Shown: positions 15,942 to 25,013, counted from the stretch's first letter. The stretch: DNA of 40,177 nt from an uncultured Oscillibacter sp. (GCA_910578935.1 CAJTSM010000005.1:6417-46593); one strand, 5' to 3'. Numbers and translations are program-made. The notes: a model not told the origin generated them from the letters alone.

Positions 15942-16559
15942 TTAGGAAGGCTCCTGTGCCGCTTCTTCTAAATTCAGCAGACGCATCATGGACACTTCGT
16001 AGGCCGTCCGTTCCTCCGCCTCTCCGGACTCCAGGACCTTGTGATATGTACGGCTTTGGACCCGGCCCTCCAGGGCCAGGGGGTCCCCTACTTGGAGGCG
16101 GCTGGCCTTCACCGCCAGCTGTCCCCATGCGATGACGGGCAGGTAGTCCGCCCGGCCGTAACGCCGGGGAACCGCCAGCATTAAGTCGCAGATGCTCCGC
16201 CCCAAGGGGGTGCGGCGGAAAATAGGGGGTTTACACAGCGCGCCGGAGAGGGTGATTTGGTTCTGGGGATCGTCCAGCCCCGGCTGGAGGTCCTGGGCGT
16301 AGACCGTCAGCACCAGGCGGCTGCCCACGCCGCTGCGGTTGTTGAAGGAGCGGAGCTGGCCCCGGACGCGGAGGAGCCGCCCCTCTGCCGCCTGGGCGGC
16401 CAGTCCCCCGGGCAGCAGCACCGGCAGCAGGTCTGTCTGACCGCTGAGCCGGGGGACTTGGAGATATACGCGGTAAAACTGCGCGCCGTGGTTTTCATGG
16501 GACCACTCCGGCTCCCCAAGGACCAGTCCCTCCAGCAGCACTTCATTTCTTGTCGTCAT
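15942..16559 (-). CDS. Single-stranded DNA-binding-like protein with two OB folds
   Basis: 205-residue protein made of two consecutive OB-fold halves of the SSB/PriB type. Half 1 (about residues 5-100): 'EVLLEGLVLGEPEWSHE', 'FYRVYLQVPRLSG', 'EGRLLRVRGQLRSFNNRSG'. Half 2 (about 105-195): 'NQITLSGALCKPPIFRRTPL', 'ICDLMLAVPRRYGRADYLPV', 'VGDPLALEGRVQSRTYHK', which is the more typical SSB sequence. Most bacterial SSBs have one OB fold and an acidic C-terminal tip; this one ends EEAAQEPS with no DDDIPF-type tip. It probably binds ssDNA in an accessory role. The start is ATG at 16559, with GAGGTGG upstream; the frame open to 16715 has no ribosome site. Confidence 0.75.
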   Translation of the reverse strand: MTTRNEVLLEGLVLGEPEWSHENHGAQFYRVYLQVPRLSGQTDLLPVLLPGGLAAQAAEGRLLRVRGQLRSFNNRSGVGSRLVLTVYAQDLQPGLDDPQNQITLSGALCKPPIFRRTPLGRSICDLMLAVPRRYGRADYLPVIAWGQLAVKASRLQVGDPLALEGRVQSRTYHKVLESGEAEERTAYEVSMMRLLNLEEAAQEPS

Positions 16560-16770
16560 GTTGTCCACCTCTCGGTCGTGATACCGTATCCTATGAGGGG
16601 GACAGGAGGGATAGAACCGGAAAAGAGGGAGGAAAACGGAAGCTGCCGCCGTCCGGTTTCGATGAACTGAATCCATGCCTCTTCCCGGGACTTCTCTGCG
16701 TATGGTAGCCGGCACAGTTGAAAAAAGCCTAAGGGATTCCTTTCCGCTTTTTGTGCTTGCCTATATACGG

Positions 16771-16809
16771 CAGCGCCCGCCGGAGAGCAATCGCCTCCGG
16801 CGGGCGCTG
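16771..16809 (-). terminator. Strong hairpin after the DUF362 gene
   Basis: Perfect 15-bp stem (16771-16785 with 16795-16809), nine-base loop, 18 bases after the DUF362 stop. No real T-run follows, so termination may be partial or the hairpin may protect the mRNA end. Confidence 0.6.
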
Positions 16810-16827
16810 GCCCGCTGTGCGGGTGGT

Positions 16828-17952
16828 TCAGATTTTGATCAGCTCGTACTTCCGGGACCCCAGTCCCAGCTTCTCCGCGTGCTCCAGGCAGGACTGCCAA
16901 TGAGTGTCCGGGTGGGCCGCCTGGAAGACGTCGCCGCACTTGCAGTCGAAGCCTTCGTCAAACAGCACGGAGCCCGGCATCGGGGGCTGGGACACCACCG
17001 CGTCGGCGCAGGCCTGGTCCAGGGCCACGGGGTCGAAAGAGGCGAACATGCCTACGTCCGCCGCGATGGGCACGTCGTTTTCCCCATGGCAGTCGCAATT
17101 GGGGGAGATGTCCAGCACCAGGGAGACATGGAAACAGGGCCGTCCATCCACCACAGCCTTGGTATATTCGGCGATTTTCTTGTTCAGGATGGTGGGAGCT
17201 TCGTCGTAGAGGCAGTCGATGGCGTCCTTGGGGCAGACCGCCAGACAGCGGCCGCAGCCCACGCACTTGTCCTGGTCGATGGACGCCTTGCCGTCCGGGC
17301 CAAACTGAGGCGCGCCGTGGGCACAGATTTTGGCACAGGCCTTGCAGCCGATGCACTTCTTTTCCTTTACGAAAGGCTTACCGGAGTTGTGCTGCTCCAT
17401 TTTGCCCGCCCGGGAGCCGCAGCCCATGCCGATGTTTTTCAGCGCGCCGCCCATGCCCGCCTGCTCATGGCCCTTAAAATGGGTGAGGCTGACGAACACG
17501 TCCGCGTCCATAACGGCCCGGCCGATCTTGGCCTCTTTTACGTATTCGCCGCCCTCCACGGGGACGGACACTTCGTCGGTGCCCTTCAGCCCGTCGGCGA
17601 TGAGAATATGGCAGCCGGTGGAGTAGGGGGTGAAGCCGTTGACATAGGCGGATTCCAGGTGGTCCAGGGCATTCTTCCGCCCGCCTACGTAGAGGGTGTT
17701 GCAGTCCGTCAGGAAAGGCTTGCCCCCCTGAGACTTCACCAGGTCGGCCACAGCCTTGGCCCAGTTGGGCCGGAGGTAAGCCAGGTTTCCCGGTTCGCCG
17801 AAGTGCATCTTGATGGCGACGAATTTGTCCTCCATATCGATCTCCCCGAATCCGGCGGTCATCATCAGCCGGGCCAGCTTCTGGGGCAGGTTCTCCCGCC
17901 AGCTGGGGCAGCGGAAGTCCGCGAAATAGACTTTGGACGTCTCAGACATCAT
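16828..17952 (-). CDS. DUF362 protein with two 4Fe-4S clusters
   Basis: 374-residue cytoplasmic protein of the DUF362 family. The DUF362 fold ('VAIKMHFGEPGNLAYLRPN', 'FLTDCNTLYVGGRKN', 'FVSLTHFKGHEQAGMGGALK', 'NIGMGCGSRAGK') encloses a ferredoxin insert near residues 195-255 with two CxxCxxCxxxC sets ('CIGCKACAKIC' and 'CVGCGRCLAVCPKD'), each able to hold a 4Fe-4S cluster. The C-terminal part contains further cysteines ('SPNCDCHGE', 'FDCKCGD'). Function is unknown; such proteins are common in anaerobes and probably move electrons. AGGAG precedes the ATG at 17952. A promoter-like TTGACT ... TACACT lies at 18001-18031. Confidence 0.88.
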   Translation of the reverse strand: MMSETSKVYFADFRCPSWRENLPQKLARLMMTAGFGEIDMEDKFVAIKMHFGEPGNLAYLRPNWAKAVADLVKSQGGKPFLTDCNTLYVGGRKNALDHLESAYVNGFTPYSTGCHILIADGLKGTDEVSVPVEGGEYVKEAKIGRAVMDADVFVSLTHFKGHEQAGMGGALKNIGMGCGSRAGKMEQHNSGKPFVKEKKCIGCKACAKICAHGAPQFGPDGKASIDQDKCVGCGRCLAVCPKDAIDCLYDEAPTILNKKIAEYTKAVVDGRPCFHVSLVLDISPNCDCHGENDVPIAADVGMFASFDPVALDQACADAVVSQPPMPGSVLFDEGFDCKCGDVFQAAHPDTHWQSCLEHAEKLGLGSRKYELIKI

Positions 17953-18000
17953 ACATTCTCCTTTTCCATAGATGGTTTGAGCCCGGGTTGTTTGGCAAAC

Positions 18001-18031
18001 AGTGTATCACATGAAGTGGGGTTTAAGTCAA
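18001..18031 (-). promoter_or_regulatory. Possible promoter of the DUF362 gene
   Basis: Minus strand: TTGACT (18026-18031) and extended -10 TGATACACT (TACACT 18001-18006). The spacer is 19 bases, longer than ideal. Confidence 0.4.
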
Positions 18032-18070
18032 GTCCTTTTCCGGCGGGGAGGGAAAAAAGAGTTTTAGCGG

Positions 18071-18116
18071 TTGTATTTACCGCCCGCTTGTGCTAAACTA
18101 TAACGGATTATAATAT
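18071..18116 (+). promoter_or_regulatory. Promoter region of ddl-murF
   Basis: Two overlapping possibilities: TTGTAT (18071-18076)-17-TAAACT (18094-18099), or TTGTGC (18088-18093) with TAATAT at 18111-18116 (17-base spacer). AT-rich against its surroundings. Which one is used cannot be told by eye. Confidence 0.5.
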
Positions 18117-18150
18117 GATGAAAGTATTACCATTGTTGGAGGAGCACGCA

Positions 18151-19203
18151 ATGAAGATCGTTGTGCTGGCCGGGGGCCTTTCCCCCGAGCGGGCTGTTTC
18201 CCTGGTGACGGGGACCGGTATTTGCCGCGCCCTGCGGGAGCGGGGCCACCGGGCCATTTTAGTAGATTTGTTTTTAGGGGTGGAGGCGCTTCCGGGGGAC
18301 CCGGAAACCCTCTTTGACGCGGCGGACGGCCTGTGCCCCGACGCGAAGATTGAAACCACCGCTCCGGACCTGGAGGCCGTCCGGCGGAGCCGGAGGGACC
18401 AGAGCCCCCAGGTTTTCGGACCCAACGTGCTGGAGCTGTGCCGGCGGGCGGACGTTGTGTTCCTGGGCCTCCACGGTCAGGACGGGGAGGACGGAAGGGT
18501 TCAGGCCACTTTGGAGCTGCTGGGGGTGCCCTATACCGGGTCCGGGTATCTTGCCTCCGGCGTCGCGATGGATAAGGCGGTGGCCAAGCGGATTATGGCC
18601 GCCGAGGGTGTCCCAACGCCGGAATGGGGCATACTGGAGTACGGACCGGAGGAGAGCTGCCGGCTGGCCCAGGAACTGCCCATGCCCTGCGTAGTGAAAT
18701 GCACCACCGGCGGGTCCTCCCTGGGGGTGTTTTTGCCGGAGGACCGGAAGGAACTTCAGGACGCCCTGGTAAAAGTCCGCCGGTTCGGCGGTGAGGTCAT
18801 TTGGGAAGAACGGATCTATGGCCGGGAGCTGACGGTAGCGGTGCTGGGAAACCGGGCCCTGCCCGCTGTGGAAACCACTCCCGCCGGAAAGGACTTCGAC
18901 TACGCCGCCAAGTATCAAAAGGGCGGTGCGAGAGAAGTCTGCCCCGCCCCCTTGACGGAGACGGAGGCCGCCGCCGCCGGGGCGCTGGCCCTTCGGGTCC
19001 ACAAGGCCTTGGGCCTGGCGGTATACTCCCGGACGGACATGATTTTGGACAGAGAGGGAAAGCTCTGGTGCCTGGAAGTCAACTCCCTGCCGGGAATGAC
19101 CCCCACCAGTTTTGTGCCCCAGGAGGCCGCCGCCGTGGGCATGAGCTATGGCGGGCTGTGCGAGGAGATCGTCCGGCTGTCCCTGGAAATCAAGCGCCGC
19201 TGA
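18151..19203 (+). CDS. ddl: D-alanine--D-alanine ligase
   Basis: ATP-grasp enzyme that joins two D-Ala for the peptidoglycan stem peptide; 350 residues. Visible: N-terminal 'VVLAGGLSPERAVSLVTG', 'VFLGLHGQDGEDGRVQATLE' with 'LLGVPYTGSGYLASGVAMDK' (family signature), the ATP-grasp lysines in 'MPCVVKCTTGGSSLGV', and the C-terminal metal and D-Ala2 site 'LWCLEVNSLPGMTPTSFVPQ'. The start is ATG at 18151, with GGAGGAG eight bases upstream; an ATG at 18115 in the same frame lies in the promoter and was rejected. murF follows after 55 bases, so the two successive steps of the pathway are probably co-transcribed. Confidence 0.95.
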   Translation: MKIVVLAGGLSPERAVSLVTGTGICRALRERGHRAILVDLFLGVEALPGDPETLFDAADGLCPDAKIETTAPDLEAVRRSRRDQSPQVFGPNVLELCRRADVVFLGLHGQDGEDGRVQATLELLGVPYTGSGYLASGVAMDKAVAKRIMAAEGVPTPEWGILEYGPEESCRLAQELPMPCVVKCTTGGSSLGVFLPEDRKELQDALVKVRRFGGEVIWEERIYGRELTVAVLGNRALPAVETTPAGKDFDYAAKYQKGGAREVCPAPLTETEAAAAGALALRVHKALGLAVYSRTDMILDREGKLWCLEVNSLPGMTPTSFVPQEAAAVGMSYGGLCEEIVRLSLEIKRR

Positions 19204-19223
19204 TACATAAAAATAAAGAGAAA

Positions 19224-19243
19224 GCGCGCCCCATCCGGGGCGC
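19224..19243 (+). promoter_or_regulatory. Hairpin directly before the murF ribosome site
   Basis: GCGCGCCCC and GGGGCGCG-type arms around ATCC lie immediately upstream of GGGGAGG (19244-19250). It has no T-run, so it is not a terminator; it could modulate murF translation or be an mRNA-processing hairpin. Role is a guess. Confidence 0.35.
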
Positions 19244-19258
19244 GGGGAGGACGATGGA

Positions 19259-20632
19259 ATGGAGCCCATGACTGCCCGCCAGATTGCCGCCGCCGTGGAC
19301 GGTGTGTGGCTGAACCCCAGGGAGAATGTCCCCGCCGTCACCGCGGTCTGCACCGACAGCCGCAAGCTGACCCCCGGCTGCCTTTTCCTGCCTTGGGTGG
19401 GGGAGCGGTTCGACGGGCATAACTTCATTGATGCGGCTCTGGATAGCGGCGCGGCGGGGTGTCTCTGCGCCCGTAAGCCGGAAGCCCTCCGGGAGGACAA
19501 ATTCTACATTCAGGTGGCGGACACCCGGCTGGCCCTCAAGGCCCTGGCCTCCGCCTGCCGGAATCAGTTTTCCATTCCGGTGATCCAGATTACCGGTAGC
19601 GTGGGGAAGACCACCACCAAGGAGATGGTCGCCGCCGTTTTGGGGACGAAGCTTCGGGTGTGGAAAACGCCGGAGAACTACAACAACGACGTGGGGACCC
19701 CTTTAACCCTGCTGGGCCTGACAAAAGAACACCAGGCGGCGGTCATCGAAACCGGCATGAACCACTTCGGTGAGATTGAATACCTCACGGAAATGGTGAA
19801 ACCGGATGTGGCCGTCATCTCCAATATCGGAGACGCCCACATTGAACATCTGGGAAGCCGGGAGGGCATTTTGAAGGCCAAGTGCGAAATTTTTGCGCAC
19901 CTGAAAAAAGACGGCCTGGCGATTTTAAACGGAGACGACGCGCTGCTGGACACAGTGGCCGTGCCCTTCCGAACGGTCCGCTGCGGCAAGTCGGAGCACT
20001 GCCAGGCCCAGATTACGGAGATTGCCGACCACGGCGTGGAGGGGATTCGCTGCACGGTGGTTACGGAAAAGGACCGCTATCCGCTGAATATTCCCGCCCC
20101 CGGGGAGCATATGGCCTATGCCGCCGCCATCGCCGTGGCGGCGGGAGAGGCCCTGGGCCTCAGCCGGGAGGAGATCGTCCGGGGAGCGGCCTCCTACGTC
20201 CCGTCGGGCAGCCGGATGCGGGTTCTCCGCCTTTCGGACCGGCGAATGATTCTGGACGACTGCTACAACGCCAATCCCCAATCCGTGGCGGCGGCGCTGG
20301 AGATTTTGGCCCGGACGGAGTGCGACAGGCGGGTGGCCGTCTTGGGAGACATGGGGGAGCTGGGGGACATCCGGAACCGGGCCCACTTCAACATGGGGGC
20401 CCTGGCCGCCATGCTGGGCGTGGACCTGGTATTCGCCATCGGAAGCGGGGACCTTGCGGGAAAAATCGCCGACGGCGTGGCCCTCAGCGGCGGGTCCGTG
20501 CTGTACTTCCCCACCAAGGAGGAGGCCCTGCCGGAGCTCCGGCGGCAGCTGGGGCCTGGAGCCGTCATGCTGGTGAAGGCCTCCCACGCCATGAAATTCG
20601 GCTGGCTGGTAGAGCGGCTGCAAGAAACGTAA
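19259..20632 (+). CDS. murF: UDP-N-acetylmuramoyl-tripeptide--D-alanyl-D-alanine ligase
   Basis: Adds D-Ala-D-Ala to the UDP-MurNAc-tripeptide, the last cytoplasmic step of precursor assembly, directly using the product of Ddl. 457 residues with the three Mur domains: N-terminal substrate domain with 'AVCTDSRKLTPGCLFLP', central ATPase with P-loop 'GSVGKTTTKEM' near residue 117, 'NNDVGTPLTLLGL', 'ETGMNHFGEIEYLT' and 'NIGDAHIEHLGSREGI', and the C-terminal 'LDDCYNANPQSV' and 'LGDMGELG'. GGGGAGG lies 8 bases before the ATG at 19259; an ATG at 19254 is out of frame. Downstream the ABC-F gene begins after 26 bases. Confidence 0.96.
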   Translation: MEPMTARQIAAAVDGVWLNPRENVPAVTAVCTDSRKLTPGCLFLPWVGERFDGHNFIDAALDSGAAGCLCARKPEALREDKFYIQVADTRLALKALASACRNQFSIPVIQITGSVGKTTTKEMVAAVLGTKLRVWKTPENYNNDVGTPLTLLGLTKEHQAAVIETGMNHFGEIEYLTEMVKPDVAVISNIGDAHIEHLGSREGILKAKCEIFAHLKKDGLAILNGDDALLDTVAVPFRTVRCGKSEHCQAQITEIADHGVEGIRCTVVTEKDRYPLNIPAPGEHMAYAAAIAVAAGEALGLSREEIVRGAASYVPSGSRMRVLRLSDRRMILDDCYNANPQSVAAALEILARTECDRRVAVLGDMGELGDIRNRAHFNMGALAAMLGVDLVFAIGSGDLAGKIADGVALSGGSVLYFPTKEEALPELRRQLGPGAVMLVKASHAMKFGWLVERLQET

Positions 20633-20658
20633 AATTGGAGATTAAACGATAGAACGCT

Positions 20659-22557
20659 ATGATTGAGATACAGATCAGCTCCCTGGTCAAGTCCTTCGAG
20701 GTGGGGCACAACGTGCTGGACGGCCTGACCTTTCAGATTGACCAGGGGGAGCGGGTGGGCCTGCTGGGCCGGAACGGCGCGGGCAAAACCACCCTGTTTC
20801 GTATATTGACGGGAGAGCTGGACCATGACGAGGGGCAGGTTTCCATCGCCGACCGCCACCGGCTGGGCCTGATTTCCCAAATTCCCGTCTACCCGGCGGG
20901 ATATACGGTGGAGGACGTGCTTCGTTCCGCCTTCGCCCGGCTGGAGAGCCTGGCAAAAGAGATGGAGGCCCTGGAGGGCCGCATGGCGGCGGGGGAATCG
21001 GACCCGGCGCTGCTGCGGCGCTATGGTTCCCTCCGGGAGCGGTTCGAGGTCTTCGGCGGCTATGACACCGACGTGGCCGTGAACAAAATCGCCAATGGGC
21101 TCTCCATCTCCCCGGAGCAGCGGGAACAGCTCTTCGACAGCCTCTCCGGCGGGGAGAAGACCCGGGTGAACCTGGGCCGCCTCATCCTGGAGGACACGGA
21201 CATCCTGCTGCTGGACGAGCCCACGAACCACCTGGACCTCCACGCTACGGAGTGGCTGGAGGAGTACATCCGGGGCTTCCGGGGCACCGTCGTCGCCATT
21301 TCTCATGACCGCTATTTTTTGGACCGGGTGGTGACCCGGGTCATTGAGATTGAAAACGGCAAAGCGGAGTTCTACAGCGGGAACTACAGCTTTTACGCCG
21401 TGGAAAAGGAGCGCCGCTATCAGGAGCGGCTGAAGCAGTACCAGAAGGAACAGGCGAAAATCGAACAGCTGGAGAAGGCGGCGGAACAGCTGCGGGTCTG
21501 GGCCTTTATGGGCATGGACAAGACCTACCGCCGGGCGGTGAACATCGAGCGGCGCATCCAGCGGATGCGCACCACCGAGAGGCCCACCAAGGCGAGGAAA
21601 ATGGACGCCCGGTTCTCCACCGCCGAGTTCCACGGGGACGAGATGCTGGGGATCCGAAACCTGGCCAAGTCCTATGGGGACAAGCACTTGTTTGACGGCA
21701 TCACCTTGAAGGTGGAGGGGGGCGAACGCATCGCTTTAATCGGGGACAACGGGACGGGAAAGTCCACCCTCATCAAAATGATTATGGGGGAGCTGTACCC
21801 CGACGACGGGCGGATCAAGCTGGGGCCCCAGGCCAGGCCCGCGTATCTTCCCCAGATCATCCACTTTGACCACCCTGACTGGAACCTGGTGGAGAATATG
21901 ATGGCCTCCAAGCGGGGCCTCTCCGCCCAGAGTGCCCGGAACCGCCTGGCGGCCTATGATTTCCGGGGAGAGGACGTGTTCAAGCCCGTGTCCGTCCTCT
22001 CCGGCGGGGAGCAGAGCCGCCTGAGACTCTGTATGCTGATGGACGGGGAGATCAACTTCCTCATCCTGGACGAGCCCACGAACCATTTGGACATCGCCTC
22101 CCGGGAGTGGATTGAGGAGGCGGTGGAGGCCTACGACGGGACCTTGCTGTTTGTCAGCCACGACCGCTATTTCATCAACCGCTTCGCCACCCGGATCTGG
22201 GAGCTGGCAAACGGGACCATCACGGATTACCCCTGCGGCTTTACCCAGTACCGGCAGATGAAAGCCCAGGAGGAGGCGGCCAAGGCCGAGCCTCCGAAGC
22301 CCGCCAAGGAAAAAGCCGAGCGCCCCGCCCGGGGCAACCGGGCCCAGCAGAATGCCCGGCGGCAGCTGACGATCTGCGAGCGAGACATCGCCAAGGCGGA
22401 GGAGCGAATTTCCGCCCTGGAAGCGGAGATGGAGGCCGCCGCCTGCGACTATGAGAAGCTGACGGCTTTGACAGAGGAGCGGGAGGCCGCGCAGGGTGAG
22501 CTGAACGTTCTCTATGAGCGGTGGGAACAGCTCAGCGAAGAGGCGGGGGAGGTATGA
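20659..22557 (+). CDS. ABC-F family ATPase
   Basis: 632-residue cytoplasmic protein with two ABC domains and no membrane segments, the ABC-F form that acts on the ribosome (translation factor or antibiotic protection). Domain 1: Walker A 'GRNGAGKTT', signature 'LSGGEKTRV', Walker B 'LLLDEPTNHLDLH'. The interdomain linker (about residues 245-320) is charged and helical ('YQERLKQYQKEQAKIEQLEK'). Domain 2: 'GDNGTGKST', 'LSGGEQSRL', 'LILDEPTNHLDIA'. A C-terminal basic and coiled-coil tail (about 545-632) resembles Uup or YdiF types. The ATG at 20659 has no clear ribosome site (nearest GGAG is about 20 bases away), so it may depend on murF translation. Which ABC-F subfamily is not decidable. Confidence 0.92.
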   Translation: MIEIQISSLVKSFEVGHNVLDGLTFQIDQGERVGLLGRNGAGKTTLFRILTGELDHDEGQVSIADRHRLGLISQIPVYPAGYTVEDVLRSAFARLESLAKEMEALEGRMAAGESDPALLRRYGSLRERFEVFGGYDTDVAVNKIANGLSISPEQREQLFDSLSGGEKTRVNLGRLILEDTDILLLDEPTNHLDLHATEWLEEYIRGFRGTVVAISHDRYFLDRVVTRVIEIENGKAEFYSGNYSFYAVEKERRYQERLKQYQKEQAKIEQLEKAAEQLRVWAFMGMDKTYRRAVNIERRIQRMRTTERPTKARKMDARFSTAEFHGDEMLGIRNLAKSYGDKHLFDGITLKVEGGERIALIGDNGTGKSTLIKMIMGELYPDDGRIKLGPQARPAYLPQIIHFDHPDWNLVENMMASKRGLSAQSARNRLAAYDFRGEDVFKPVSVLSGGEQSRLRLCMLMDGEINFLILDEPTNHLDIASREWIEEAVEAYDGTLLFVSHDRYFINRFATRIWELANGTITDYPCGFTQYRQMKAQEEAAKAEPPKPAKEKAERPARGNRAQQNARRQLTICERDIAKAEERISALEAEMEAAACDYEKLTALTEEREAAQGELNVLYERWEQLSEEAGEV

Positions 22558-23315
22558 CGGCAAAAAGGCTCTGCCGGATTGGCCAGCTGGCCCTGGCCTG
22601 TGCCGGCCTGGCGCTGGTATTCATCCCCAACGGAATGCGCTTTACCGGGTATCTGCTCCTGGGCATTCTGGTGGTTTGGAAACTGGGCCTGTTCCTGCAC
22701 CGCCGGGCGGATAGATTTCGGACCTGGAAAATTTGTGAACGGGTTTTCTTCGCGGGGCTGACCCTGGGAATTGTGACCTTGGCGGGCATTGAAGCCGCCA
22801 TCGTCTTCTGGGGAGGGGCGGACAACTCCAACCTCCCTGTGGACGCAGTGATTATCCTGGGGGCGGGCGTCAACGGAGAGACTCCGTCGGCGGCTCTGTG
22901 GAGCCGGATTCGGGCGGCGGAGGGCTATTTGGAAGCCCACCCGGAGGTTCCGGTGGTTCTCTCCGGGGGACAGGGGCCCGGGGAGGCGATTTCCGAGGCG
23001 GAGGCCATGCGCCGGGCGCTTTGGAAGGGCGATGAGGCGGAAGACGCCCGCTTCCTTCTGGAGGAGCGCTCCACCAATACGGCGGAGAACTTCCGGTTTT
23101 CCAAGACCCTGCTGGAGGAGAACGGCCTGAACCTGGAGACGGCGGCCGTCGCCGTGGTGACCAATGACTTCCACTGTTTTCGGGCGCATATGATCGCCCG
23201 AAAGCAGGGCTTGAAAACCGTCGGCGTCCCGGCGGAACTGCCCTGGTGGTGGCTTACCGTCAACTACTATTTGAGAGAGGCCTTTGCCGTGGTGAAGACG
23301 GCATTGTTCGACTGA
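22554..23315 (+). CDS. YdcF/ElyC-like DUF218 membrane protein
   Basis: 253-residue protein with N-terminal membrane helices (about residues 8-48 and 63-85, probably three) followed by a DUF218 domain: 'VDAVIILGAGVNGETPSAAL', 'RIRAAEGYLEAHPEVPVVLS', 'GGQGPGEAISEAEAM', 'LEERSTNTAENFRFSK' and 'VTNDFHCFRAHMIARKQGL'. The acidic and Asn/His residues of the DUF218 pocket are present. Relatives such as ElyC affect lipid-carrier and envelope metabolism, but the reaction is not established. The ATG overlaps the ABC-F stop (ATGA), with GGGGGAGG upstream, indicating coupled translation. Confidence 0.85.
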   Translation: MTAKRLCRIGQLALACAGLALVFIPNGMRFTGYLLLGILVVWKLGLFLHRRADRFRTWKICERVFFAGLTLGIVTLAGIEAAIVFWGGADNSNLPVDAVIILGAGVNGETPSAALWSRIRAAEGYLEAHPEVPVVLSGGQGPGEAISEAEAMRRALWKGDEAEDARFLLEERSTNTAENFRFSKTLLEENGLNLETAAVAVVTNDFHCFRAHMIARKQGLKTVGVPAELPWWWLTVNYYLREAFAVVKTALFD

Positions 23316-23349
23316 TATATTTGAGTGGACCAAAGGAGATGAACGCCAA

Positions 23350-23847
23350 GTGGCTTGGAACAACGTGCTGTGCGTGTACTACTCCCGGACGGGAAATACC
23401 CGGACAGCCATGGAAGAGATCGCCAAAGCGCTGGGGGCCGAACTGGCGGAGCTGGAGGACAGCACGGACCGCAGCGGGTGGGGCGGATGGCTCCGGTGCG
23501 GCTTGGACGCCATGCGTCGGACGCTGCCGCCTGTGAAGTGTCCTGCGCGGTTTCCCCTGACGGATTACCGGCTGGTGATTGTGGGGTCCCCGGTTTGGGC
23601 GGGGCGGTGCAGCTCCGTGGTGCGGAGTTTTTTAAAAGAGAACGGGAAGCAGATCCGGAACGCCTCCTATGTGCTGACCCGGGGCTGCGAGGACAAGAAT
23701 GAGGAGATTTTTGAGCAGATGGACCGCTACGTTCCCTGCGGCCACCGGACGGCGGTGTCCCTGCGGAGCGGCTCCGTGGGATACGCCTTTTGGCAGGAGG
23801 AGTTCCTTCGCCAGACCCAGGAGTTTTTGCAGACCACCGGACGGTAG
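23350..23847 (+). CDS. Small flavodoxin-like protein
   Basis: 165-residue flavodoxin-fold protein. The FMN phosphate loop is 'VYYSRTGNTRTAMEEIAKAL' at the N-terminus, and 'LVIVGSPVWAGRCSSVVRSF' is the second conserved strand and isoalloxazine-side loop. It resembles the flavodoxin family of unknown physiological partner found in many anaerobes. The start is GTG at 23350, preceded by AAAGGAG at 23332-23338 with a rather long spacing. It lies 34 bases after the DUF218 gene and 45 bases before prfA, so it may be part of the same transcript. Confidence 0.82.
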   Translation: MAWNNVLCVYYSRTGNTRTAMEEIAKALGAELAELEDSTDRSGWGGWLRCGLDAMRRTLPPVKCPARFPLTDYRLVIVGSPVWAGRCSSVVRSFLKENGKQIRNASYVLTRGCEDKNEEIFEQMDRYVPCGHRTAVSLRSGSVGYAFWQEEFLRQTQEFLQTTGR

Positions 23848-23892
23848 GTTTTTCCGGTTTCGACGACTATATTTTTTCCGGGGAGAAATGCT

Positions 23893-24954
23893 ATGCTGGA
23901 AAGACTGAAAGAGCTGGCGGTCCGGCGGGAGGATTTAGAGGCCCGGCTGGCGGACCCTGCCGTTTATGGAGACGGCGGGAAGCTGGCGGCGATTCAAAGA
24001 GAATTAAAAGAGTTGATTCCGGTGGTGGAGGCGGGCCGGGCCCTGGAGGCGGCGGAACGCCGCCGGACGGAGGCGGAGGCTCTCCTCCGGGACCCGGAAC
24101 TGAAGGCCCTGGCCCAGGAAGAGCTGTCCGCCGCCAAAGCGGAGGCGGAGCGCCTCCGGGAGGAGCTGAAACGGCTGCTGCTCCCCCGGGACCCCAACGA
24201 CGGGCGAAATGTCATTCTGGAGATCCGGGCCGGGGTAGGCGGAGAGGAGGCGGCTCTCTTCGCGGGAGATTTGCTTAGGATGTACACCATGTACGCCCAG
24301 CGCCGGGGCTGGAGGGCGGAAGTCCTCAGCGCCAACGAAACGGAGCTGGGGGGCGTCAAGGAGGGCGTTGTGCTCATCGAAGGGGAAGGCGTCTTTTCCC
24401 GCCTGAAATTTGAGAGCGGCGTCCACCAGGTGAAGCGGGTGCCGGAGACGGAGTCCAGCGGGCGCATTCAGACCAGCACCGCCACGGTGGCCGTTTTGCC
24501 GGAGGCGGAGGAGGTGGATGTGGAGATCGACCCCAAGGACCTTCAAATTGATACCTACCGCTCCTCCGGCGCGGGGGGACAGCATGTCAACAAGACGGAG
24601 TCCGCCATCCGTATTACCCATCTGCCCACGGGAACTGTGGTGACCTGTCAGGACGAGCGGAGTCAATATAAGAACCGGGACAAGGCCATGCGGGTCCTCC
24701 GCTCCCGGCTGTATCAGCAGGAACGGGAGAGGCGGAATGCCGCCGCCTCTTTGGAGCGGAAAAGCCAGGTGGGCGGCGGATGGCGCAGCGAAAAAATCCG
24801 GACGTACCGTTTTCTTCAGAGCCAGGTGGTGGAGCAGCGGATCGGGCTGACGGTGTACCGTCTGGACGCCGTTATGAACGGTGATTTGGACGAGATTATT
24901 GATGCGCTGGTTATGGCGGACCAGGCGGAGAAACTGAAAAACGGGGACGGTTAA
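23893..24954 (+). CDS. prfA: Peptide chain release factor 1
   Basis: Recognises UAA and UAG stop codons and triggers peptide release. 353 residues, close to the usual RF1 length of 355-360. Helical N-terminal domain, then 'VILEIRAGVGGEEAALFAGD', 'HQVKRVPETESSGRIQTSTA', the catalytic GGQ loop in 'SSGAGGQHVNKTESAIRI', and 'THLPTGTVVTCQDERSQ', then a C-terminal basic helix. RF2 is excluded by length, by lack of a programmed frameshift and by absence of an RF2-type SPF motif in the place I can align. GGGGAG lies upstream of the ATG at 23893. Confidence 0.95.
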   Translation: MLERLKELAVRREDLEARLADPAVYGDGGKLAAIQRELKELIPVVEAGRALEAAERRRTEAEALLRDPELKALAQEELSAAKAEAERLREELKRLLLPRDPNDGRNVILEIRAGVGGEEAALFAGDLLRMYTMYAQRRGWRAEVLSANETELGGVKEGVVLIEGEGVFSRLKFESGVHQVKRVPETESSGRIQTSTATVAVLPEAEEVDVEIDPKDLQIDTYRSSGAGGQHVNKTESAIRITHLPTGTVVTCQDERSQYKNRDKAMRVLRSRLYQQERERRNAAASLERKSQVGGGWRSEKIRTYRFLQSQVVEQRIGLTVYRLDAVMNGDLDEIIDALVMADQAEKLKNGDG

Positions 24955-25013
24955 GAGCTGTATTTACAGCCGGGCGGATTCGCCCGGGGTGAAAAAAGAT
25001 AGAGGCGAAGCAT

